Below, one piece after another: positions 25,477 through 32,704 of a stretch of 35,865 bases of DNA (position 1 is its first letter; each line of letters opens with the position of its first letter). The stretch is taken from assembly GCA_027577415.1 (NCBI GenBank), contig JANBQS010000103.1:1-35865 (forward strand), in the 5' to 3' direction. The translations under genes and the position numbers were made by a program. The DNA comes from Coemansia sp. RSA 922 (lineage: Eukaryota > Kickxellomycota > Kickxellomycetes > Kickxellales > Kickxellaceae). Below the pieces are notes generated by a model. It was given only the letters and a program-made list of their open reading frames with translations, was not told the origin of the DNA and made no database searches.

Positions 25477-25748
25477 TGTAGTTTAGAGTATGTGATTTAC
25501 TATCGGCTAACGCCTAAGTTCACCAGTCCTTACGTCTTTGTATTTTAGTAAATAAAAAGTAATAAAGATAAAAGGTGATTTCCTAACTAGTCTACGGCTG
25601 CTGGTGCGCAGGCCCTTATATGAGAATAACGATCCGTGGGAGCAGTAACGGCACTACTGCTTGTGATCGAGACGCCGTTGATTATAGCGTCGAGATTAGG
25701 CAACAATAAATAATGTCGGATATCGTCACTAAACGCCGAAATCCTACA
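25477..25748 (+). repeat. Solo LTR (repeat A, copy 3) with 5-bp target-site duplication
   Basis: 272 bp with ends TGTAG...CTACA, flanked on both sides by CATAT (25472-25476 and 25749-25753), a perfect 5-bp target-site duplication. It is opposite in orientation to copies 1 and 2. No internal retroelement sequence is attached, so it is a solo LTR left by LTR-LTR recombination. It confirms the ends of the family. Confidence 0.85.
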
Positions 25749-25855
25749 CATATAAAGATGCTATAGTGAGGGCTTGTAAATAGAGAGCTGCCAAATCAAA
25801 CAGTGCTTATTAGAGTCTAGAGAGTTCAAATAAATATGTGTGCACAGTGGTAGTC

Positions 25856-26290
25856 CTATTGCTTGTTAATGCAATCACAAATAGAAAGATCCGGGTGTAT
25901 AGCCAGCAAATGCTTCATATCATCAAGAGTTACCATTTTACTTGGGTCATTGCCTAGTACCATTGCTGATAATGGAATTACCTTGTACAGGTGTTCAACA
26001 TTAAGATGTTTCATATATCTATCCATGTCTCCTCCAAAGGCAACCAAAAAATAGGTAAAGCCTGATAGTTGATAATCAGCACCATATGCCCTTGCCATGC
26101 CATTGTTGTATTTATAGACCAGGTTATTTGTAAAAATATAAAGTGAATTTCCCTTCATGACATAATCTCCATAGTTTCTCTTTACATATTCTACAGCTCC
26201 GTGAACATCTACTTCCATGTCCGCATGGTGTTGTTGAGGTCCATCGTACCTTATTGTCAATCCATCCAGGACATAAACAGGATACAACAT
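25856..26290 (-). CDS. Small-protein family member 5 (144 aa)
   Basis: 144 residues from the ATG at 26288-26290 (MLYPVYVLDG). Landmarks: QQHHADMEVDVHGAVEYVKR (about 19-38), LYIFTNNLVYKYN (about 50-62), LSGFTYFLVAFGGDMD (about 75-90), VIPLSAMVLGND and a DDMKHLL helix. It runs about a dozen residues past the usual end (LSICDCINKQ), probably through loss of the ancestral stop. The VIPLxAxVLGND module is shared only with member 2, on the other side of the conserved block. Function unknown. Confidence 0.75.
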   Translation of the reverse strand: MLYPVYVLDGLTIRYDGPQQHHADMEVDVHGAVEYVKRNYGDYVMKGNSLYIFTNNLVYKYNNGMARAYGADYQLSGFTYFLVAFGGDMDRYMKHLNVEHLYKVIPLSAMVLGNDPSKMVTLDDMKHLLAIHPDLSICDCINKQ

Positions 26291-26422
26291 AGCTTCTATT
26301 TATAACTAAACTTTGACAAGAATAAAAAGATGGTGGTGCTTTTTTCAGAAGAAAAGTTCAAGTGCGAGTATGAGTATGAGAGTGAAAAAAGAAAGGAAAA
26401 AGTGGGCAACTGTCAGCAGCTG

Positions 26423-26557
26423 TTTTTATATTGTAGCTGTCACAGCATGACATCAGTGCTCAAAACTGAGTGGTAGAGAAAAAAGCACTTGGAAATGCCT
26501 TCCCCAACCATCCTAAAGCTTTCGGAAATAAGAAAATCCAAGTCACACCTTACGTCA
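26423..26557 (-). promoter_or_regulatory. Promoter of family member 5
   Basis: On the minus strand: TGACGTAA (26550-26557), box TTTAGGATGGTTGGGG (about 26503-26518) and TATAAAAACA (26421-26430). CRE to TATA is 127 bp. The 26539-26663 region matches 14200-14325 of the opposite array, including the hairpin at 26605-26623. Confidence 0.6.
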
Positions 26558-27039
26558 TGTCCAAAAAAAAAAACAATTAGTTCAAAGGGATGTGCAATAT
26601 AAACTGCTCCTCGCCTAGGAGCAAAACAGGGATTTTAGCTGGAGCCGCAGCATGCAGTGGACAAAAGAATTCTAAAGAATGGCATCACGATCTATTTAAT
26701 GTCTAGGGATGTCTTCATTCTTTAAATATTTATACTCATCCCTAGTTTCAAAGACGCCTTGCCCGAATTGGTACACAACCGCAAAAATTGCCCTATGACA
26801 GGTATGTAGTCAAACATGTCAGCCTTTATCTATGGAGTAGCAAATAGGCTCCTTTGAGCCCAATTTGATCATGCACTGGATAAAATATATTGTCTACAAT
26901 CTAAAACTGACTAAAAAAGGGCTCTAGTAAGCAGCTACCGGTTAGAAATTGCCAAAGAGGACAGGGGTGCTTACTAGATGACGACCTATGTGTGCACACA
27001 AAAGGTTGTGTTTTTTGGATAATGACGACAGTCAGCCAT

Positions 27040-27450
27040 CTAATCGATTCCTAGCAATTTCTTCATATCATTTACCTTTATTTTTCTATCCTGGTTAACC
27101 TTTAGCTCCTCTGCTGCCGCCGTAATTATGTCATACTGATTAAAAAGCCCATGAAAAATGTCTATATACGCATCCCAACTATTTCCATGGGCATACAAAA
27201 AATACATTGTTTTTGATAATTCAGTTTTGTTTCCCTCTCCCCTTGGTGCACTCTTCGCATGTTTGTAGGCAATATTGTTAGTAGCAAGGTATACTGGCTT
27301 ACTATCCAATTCTTCTTTACAATAATTGTTCTTCACCTTATACGCAATTGTATGAACATTATCTTCTTTAGTTATTGCGTCTATGCTTACATTTCCATGA
27401 AACTGGATGCCTATATCCTTATTCCTGAGGATGAGAACTGGATATTCCAT
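27040..27450 (-). CDS. Small-protein family member 6 (136 aa)
   Basis: 136 residues from the ATG at 27448-27450 (MEYPVLILRN). The N-terminal half belongs to the MEYPV type (VYLATNNIAYKH, about 52-63). From about residue 89 the sequence becomes almost identical to the neighbour at 28195: NSWDAYID.FHGLFNQYDI and ITAAAEELKVNQD, ending MKKLLGI. At DNA level 67 bp are identical (27087-27153 and 28242-28308). This is best explained by gene conversion. The promoter has a TATA run (27554-27564) and a GGTCGGTTGGGG box, but no CRE at the expected place. Confidence 0.75.
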   Translation of the reverse strand: MEYPVLILRNKDIGIQFHGNVSIDAITKEDNVHTIAYKVKNNYCKEELDSKPVYLATNNIAYKHAKSAPRGEGNKTELSKTMYFLYAHGNSWDAYIDIFHGLFNQYDIITAAAEELKVNQDRKIKVNDMKKLLGID

Positions 27451-28194
27451 ATTTATCGTGTTAAAAGTAAACTAAATCAAGAATAAAAATATGGAGGAAA
27501 AGAATGAGTGAAGAGAAGAAAAGGGAGAAAATGACAGCTTCCTGCAGGCGTTTTTTTATATATAATGTAGCTGCCTCAAAGCGAGGTCAATGACCAGAAA
27601 TAAGTAAAAGAAAAAACCAGTTGGGAAAGTCTCCCCCCCCCAACCGACCCACAGCGCCCAGAAACAGAAAAGGCATGGACTTGGCTTTGAAATAAGCCAA
27701 AAGCAACTGTTTCAAAGGTTCACGCCAGATTCATTGCTCCCCACTATGAGGCAATTAGGGGGAGGTTTTTTTTTTAGCAAAGGCCACAGCAGACAGTGGG
27801 CAACAAAATATAAAAAGGGCATTACAATCTATTACAAAGTCCAATGATGTCGTCATTTTTTATTTGGAAAGTTCGAAAGCTTTCCCACTCTCAAAGGCAC
27901 GGGCAAAGTGCCAATGCAAAGTAGAAGAAGCAGCTTTTTGAAGAATTTCCAGTCGAGCATGCTCAACTATTGTCTTTGTTGAAGAGAATGCAGCATCATA
28001 GCCCATTTGGTTGCTGTACTGAATAAAGTATATTGACTACAATAGAAAAATAACTAATAAAAGTTCACTAGTGAGAATCGATTTGATAAAAGTTGCCAAA
28101 GTAGACAGTGTCACAGGCAATGAAATTCCAAGCTCTAAGAGGTATTCACCTCAGTAGTAGTCATATTGCTTTGAAAATATCAATGGTCAGTCAT

Positions 28195-28599
28195 CTACTT
28201 GATTCCTAGCAATTTCTTCATATCATCTACACTTAGTGTTATATCCTGGTTAACCTTTAGCTCCTCTGCTGCCGCCGTAATTATGTCATACTGATTAAAA
28301 AGCCCATGGAAATCGTCTATATACGCATCCCAACTATTTTCATTAGCAATTAGGAAACAAGTCGAGTCAGATAATTGGGGTACACCTTCTGGCCTTTTTT
28401 CCTTCATGTTGTACTTGTAAACATTATTATTAGAAGCAACATAGATTGAAATTTGGTCCATATCTGCACCGCCATATATATACTTTTTCTGTTCTGCCTC
28501 TTCATGAACATCGGTCATTTTTTCATTGTGGAATATAGATCCACGATATCTTAACGTACTATTAGTCAATACAAGGGCGGTATACTCTATAGTCGACAT
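28195..28599 (-). CDS. Small-protein family member 7 (134 aa)
   Basis: 134 residues from the ATG at 28597-28599. The N-terminus (EYTALVLTNSTLRYRG, KMTDVHEEAE) resembles member 3 in the left array. Then come IYVASNNNVYKYN and LSDSTCFLIANENSWD. The last 48 residues are shared almost unchanged with member 6. The acidic-basic balance and absence of targeting signals are as in the other members. Function unknown. Confidence 0.75.
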   Translation of the reverse strand: MSTIEYTALVLTNSTLRYRGSIFHNEKMTDVHEEAEQKKYIYGGADMDQISIYVASNNNVYKYNMKEKRPEGVPQLSDSTCFLIANENSWDAYIDDFHGLFNQYDIITAAAEELKVNQDITLSVDDMKKLLGIK

Positions 28600-28698
28600 T
28601 TGTAAGTAGGCTAGGACAAGAGTATAAAAGCTGGTGTATGTTTATTATTCAGATGAATGGCACGATAGAGGGATAAATAGAGGGGGGAAACAACGAGC

Positions 28699-28821
28699 TT
28701 TTTATACCATAGCTGGGGGGACATCAACTAAACAAAAAAAAGAGGCGAGAATAGTACTTGAAAGAATTTACTCCTATCCTAGTGCTGAGAGACAAGAGTG
28801 GTGCTTTCTTAGCTTTCGTCA
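28699..28821 (-). promoter_or_regulatory. Promoter of family member 7
   Basis: GGTATAAAAAGC (28697-28708) lies 115 bp downstream of a one-base CRE variant TGACGAAA (28814-28821) on the minus strand. The middle box reads CACTAGGATAGGAG and is weaker than in other copies. Confidence 0.5.
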
Positions 28822-28860
28822 TACCAAAAGCAACTAATTAAAAGGACAATCGTCATAGGA

Positions 28861-28903
28861 TGACGTCAGAGATTAGCGCAACAGTTGCCTACCTCTGATG
28901 TCA
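28861..28903. promoter_or_regulatory. Consensus CRE palindrome with inverted partner
   Basis: TGACGTCAGAG (28861-28871) faces CTCTGATGTCA (28893-28903), an inverted repeat matching at 10 of 11 positions. The first contains the full ATF/CREB palindrome TGACGTCA. It lies between family member 7 and the ARP8 gene and could serve either. Confidence 0.5.
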
Positions 28904-29575
28904 ACACTGTAATGTCTTAGTGCAAAAGCCCAAGTGATGACGAGCACACATGTCATTGGTTGGTTTTAATGCATCATTAACCCGTCATGTCTATAAGAGG
29001 TTAAAAAGATGTTGTTTCCTTTATTGTTAAAAAGAAGCACTGATATACTAATAGCTCTCAACATGAGAGCAATCCGGGGAAGTGTCGTAAGTGTAGCGTC
29101 AAATGCAGAGAAGGTGCAAAAGAAATGGCTTTTGGAGAAAGAATCTCACCCCCATTGCTTTTCTTACGAGCGTTGCAGCAATAACACCCAAATACACGTC
29201 TAAATCCTGTTTCGGATCCATGTTCCTTGCCTGCTTTAATTGAATTCTGGAGGGAGGGATCGACAGAGCATAAAGTGGCCAAGAGCGTCAATTGTACCTA
29301 TCTTCTTGAGCTTGATCATTTTACACGAGCACATTGGCATACTGGCATTTCGTCCGACATCTGACAGCCTTGGCTCTCTCATATCCAACGCCATCCTATT
29401 CCTCATCTGCATCGTTCAATGAAAGCCTGTGCTCCCCATACAACTTGTGTCATCGTGTGCATATTGCGGCTGATATAGACCGCTGGATGATCCTTCGGAC
29501 AATCAGGTGATCGATGGTCCCTGAAGCTTTAGTCCCCGGCTCGGCTCTCGACTCGTCAGGCATATAGCCTAAACA
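28904..29575. other. Spacer upstream of the ARP8 gene
   Basis: No ORF with protein-like character, RNA gene or known repeat is visible. The base composition returns from AT-rich to the more balanced composition of the conserved genes. Confidence 0.4.
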
Positions 29576-32500
29576 ATGAATGGAAGCCACAAAAAAAAAC
29601 GAATTGGTTCTTTGTCTTCAAATTCATCTTTACAAATTATATGCTTAATAACCTCATCTGCAGTACGGCCAATGTCTGGAATTATCAAGCGCAAAAAATA
29701 TTCGTGGCTCCCTGAGTCTAATCCAGCCGCAGTATCTGGCGAATCCAGTTCAGGGGTTGCCCCAGCCAGAACAGAGCCCAAGGATAAGCGCGTGCGGCAG
29801 CCTCGCCCGTTCAGCCGAGGAGTAGCCAAGCAAAGAGCCCGGGAAAAGGCTGCCGCCAAGGCAGCTCTCGAAGGTCTGGGCATAACTGCGGGCCAGACTC
29901 CAGAGGTGGCCAAAGACACAAACGCAGAGTCCACCAGCGGAGATGCTGAAGCGAGTAGAGCTGAAGGCGAGGAGCCGCCAGTAGTTGTAACACCACAGGA
30001 TGACGCGCCAAAGTCTCGCCGCAAACATCGGAAGGACAGCGTCGATGAGCTGGTTAGGTCGCGGCTTAATCACGCTCTTAACTCGTGGCAAGACGACCAG
30101 CTGCCAGAGGGCCAGCATGCCGAGTCTCACAGTAGCGCACCAAAGCCGCGCAAGCGTGCGGACCACCCCACATCAGGCGCGGTAATGTCGAGTATCACGG
30201 CTAGCGTACGCGATGCGCTCGTCTCCGAGCACGCGCACGCCAGCCACCGCTCCTCGCCTTCCCAAGCTCATGCAGGCTCGACGGCGAATCCCAGTGGCTC
30301 TCGCCAGCGCGCCAACCATCACTCAGCTCGTCACTCGCATCTCTTTGGTTCCAACGATGACGTAGCTAGGCCTAGCGCTCGTGGCAAGGCCGCTGGCGCG
30401 AAGAACGGTGCGCGCCTAGATAGAATCAACAGCGCGTACTCGTTTCCCAGCTACGCGCCGCTCAGCGTCAACCGCTGCGGGTCAAAGTTTAAAAAGACTG
30501 ATCGCGGAGTTGGCAGTCCCCTCGATTATGAGAATCGTGGGCTGGAGGTTACTACTGGCGAAAACGTCATTGTCCTGCATGCTGGGTCGCGTTGGATGCG
30601 TATAGGCAGAGCCAGCGATGCCGTGCCCAAGGAGCTGCCGCACGCAGTTGCGCGTCGCTTCAACCCTCGCCAGCCTCGGATTTTGAATACTTCTGGGCCA
30701 GCAACTGCACCTCCGCCTATTGTCAGCGGTGCTGCGGAAGCTGACGCTATGGACGCTGATGGCAACGGGCTACCACATACTGATGAGCAGACACACGCGG
30801 AGACAAACGATACGAGCTCGGTCCAACCTGCCTCTGATACAGCGCGCATGGAGATTGACAACGACATTGTCCCGGCCCCAGAGGCGTCACAGAGTGGGGC
30901 CAGTCAGGATGTTGCCATGGCTGGCCGCGAGAGCGAAAGTGACTCTGAGGCTGAGCCTGCCGACTCTGAATTAGCCGAGCCGGGGCTCGCAGACACGGTC
31001 GACAAGACGCTTACAATGCTACGCGAAGCACTCAAGCAGCACCAGCGCCAATCCAAGCGCAAGGTACCACCCAACGTATACTCGCAGGTCCTGACCTACA
31101 ATAAGCAGTCCCGGTCTGAAACCATTCGGGACCACAACGACCCGTTCAAGATCGAGTGGATCGTGCCCGCCATGGTCAGCGACGACTACGTAGTTGGCGA
31201 AAACGTCCTGCGCGTGGCAGAGTCAGAAGAGTTTGTTGTCCGCTACCCGATTCGCAACGGCTGTTTCAACGTCGAAGACTATGAGAGCATCGAGGAAGTG
31301 CTGGGCGACATAGAGACGATCTGGATGAGTGCGATCACCAACGAGCTGGGCATTCCGCGCAAAGACCTGGCCAAGTTTGGCGTGGTCCTGGTCATACCCG
31401 ATATATTCAGCCGCGTCGAAGTAACGCTACTCGCCGAGCTGCTGCTGCGCCAGATGGGGTTCCAGTACCTCCTAGTCCAGCAGAGCTCGGCGCTGGTGAC
31501 CTTTGGCGCCGGGTTTTCTTCCGCTTGCGTGGTGGATGTGGGCGCCCAAAAGACCAGCATTGCGTGTGTCGAGGGAGGGTTTTGCCACCAAGAGTCGCGC
31601 GTGAGTATCATGTACGGCGGCGACGACATTACCCGGTTCCTGCACAGCCTCTTTATGCGCAGCAACTTCCCCTACCACGAGGCATCGCTCAGCCGCTCGT
31701 TCGACTGGACGATGATCAACGAGCTGCGCGAAAAGTACTGCACGATGAATCTCTCCGACGTCAACATCCGCCTGCACAACTTTTTCGTTCGGCAGCCGAA
31801 AAGGAAGCACACGCAAAAGTACAGCTTCAAGGCCTACGACGAAGTGTACCAGGCTCCGTTTTGCCTGTTCTACCCGAGTATCGTCGATGCCTATTACCAG
31901 CCGCCGGACTATGCAAACACGTTTGTCAACGCTATTGCTGCTGATACCTTTGGCGACCCGATGCCTCCGGTTTCGTCGACCGGCTTGCCGACTCTTACGC
32001 AGTTTGGCATTTTCCCGTCAAAGGCCGAGGCCGCTGACGGCGCTGTGCACAGCGAGGATGAGAGCGACGAGCCCCTGTTGCAAATGACGGCTGCTACCGC
32101 GCCAGCCACAGTGCCAGCCACGGCGCCCGGTACTCCTGACCCACGGGCGCCGGTCGATGCTGGCGCCGCAGTCAAGGAGGCGCTTTTGGCTGTCGATGGG
32201 CCCAGCAGGACCTCGCCGTCAACGCCGTCGATGCTGCCCAGCGTCAGCTACGTGCCCGATTTCCAGGCGCAGCACTTGCGCATGCCCCTGGACCAAGCCA
32301 TCACGCACAGCATCACGCATGTCGGGTCGATCGAGAGCGTGAAGAAACTGTACTCGTCTATTGTGATCGTTGGCGGCGGCGTCTCGTTTATCCCCGGGTT
32401 TGGCGAATTGCTGGCCAATCGCCTGATGTACACGAGGCCCGGCTATCTGAGGGGCGTCGTCGAGCGCGCTGATGTCGTGTCGGCTCCCAGAGACCTGGAC

Positions 32501-32635
32501 CCTCGTGTCCTGGCGTGGAAGGGCGGCGCCGTATTGAGCAGGCTAGAGTGCTCAAAGGAAATGTGGGTCTCGAGCCAAGAGTGGTCAGACTTTGGTCCTC
32601 GACTACTACGCGACCGAGTGCTATTCCAGTGGTAA
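29576..32635 (+). CDS. ARP8: Actin-related protein Arp8 (INO80 complex)
   Basis: 1019 residues, longer than yeast Arp8 (881) and human ACTR8 (624). About 300 N-terminal residues are disordered, basic and low-complexity, fitting the DNA-binding tail of Arp8. The actin fold starts near 320 (ENVIVLHAGSRWMRIGRASD) and has an acidic insertion at about 380-470. Core segments are FSSACVVDVGAQKTSIACVEGG (residues around 645), MYGGDDITRFL, IVIVGGGVSFIPGF and the C-terminal end WVSSQEWSDFGPRLLRDRVLFQW (quoted by its W...DFG...LR pattern). A second acidic, Ala/Pro-rich insertion lies before the last subdomain. Arp8 binds actin and Arp4 in the INO80 remodeller. An alternative start is Met33 (29672, MSGIIKRKKYSW). 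Confidence 0.9.
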   Translation: MNGSHKKKRIGSLSSNSSLQIICLITSSAVRPMSGIIKRKKYSWLPESNPAAVSGESSSGVAPARTEPKDKRVRQPRPFSRGVAKQRAREKAAAKAALEGLGITAGQTPEVAKDTNAESTSGDAEASRAEGEEPPVVVTPQDDAPKSRRKHRKDSVDELVRSRLNHALNSWQDDQLPEGQHAESHSSAPKPRKRADHPTSGAVMSSITASVRDALVSEHAHASHRSSPSQAHAGSTANPSGSRQRANHHSARHSHLFGSNDDVARPSARGKAAGAKNGARLDRINSAYSFPSYAPLSVNRCGSKFKKTDRGVGSPLDYENRGLEVTTGENVIVLHAGSRWMRIGRASDAVPKELPHAVARRFNPRQPRILNTSGPATAPPPIVSGAAEADAMDADGNGLPHTDEQTHAETNDTSSVQPASDTARMEIDNDIVPAPEASQSGASQDVAMAGRESESDSEAEPADSELAEPGLADTVDKTLTMLREALKQHQRQSKRKVPPNVYSQVLTYNKQSRSETIRDHNDPFKIEWIVPAMVSDDYVVGENVLRVAESEEFVVRYPIRNGCFNVEDYESIEEVLGDIETIWMSAITNELGIPRKDLAKFGVVLVIPDIFSRVEVTLLAELLLRQMGFQYLLVQQSSALVTFGAGFSSACVVDVGAQKTSIACVEGGFCHQESRVSIMYGGDDITRFLHSLFMRSNFPYHEASLSRSFDWTMINELREKYCTMNLSDVNIRLHNFFVRQPKRKHTQKYSFKAYDEVYQAPFCLFYPSIVDAYYQPPDYANTFVNAIAADTFGDPMPPVSSTGLPTLTQFGIFPSKAEAADGAVHSEDESDEPLLQMTAATAPATVPATAPGTPDPRAPVDAGAAVKEALLAVDGPSRTSPSTPSMLPSVSYVPDFQAQHLRMPLDQAITHSITHVGSIESVKKLYSSIVIVGGGVSFIPGFGELLANRLMYTRPGYLRGVVERADVVSAPRDLDPRVLAWKGGAVLSRLECSKEMWVSSQEWSDFGPRLLRDRVLFQW

Positions 32636-32704
32636 TAAAAAAAAATTTTTTTTTCTTATTTATCGATATCGCACACAAAATGCCCCAAAAAAAAGGCGAA
32701 TAAT

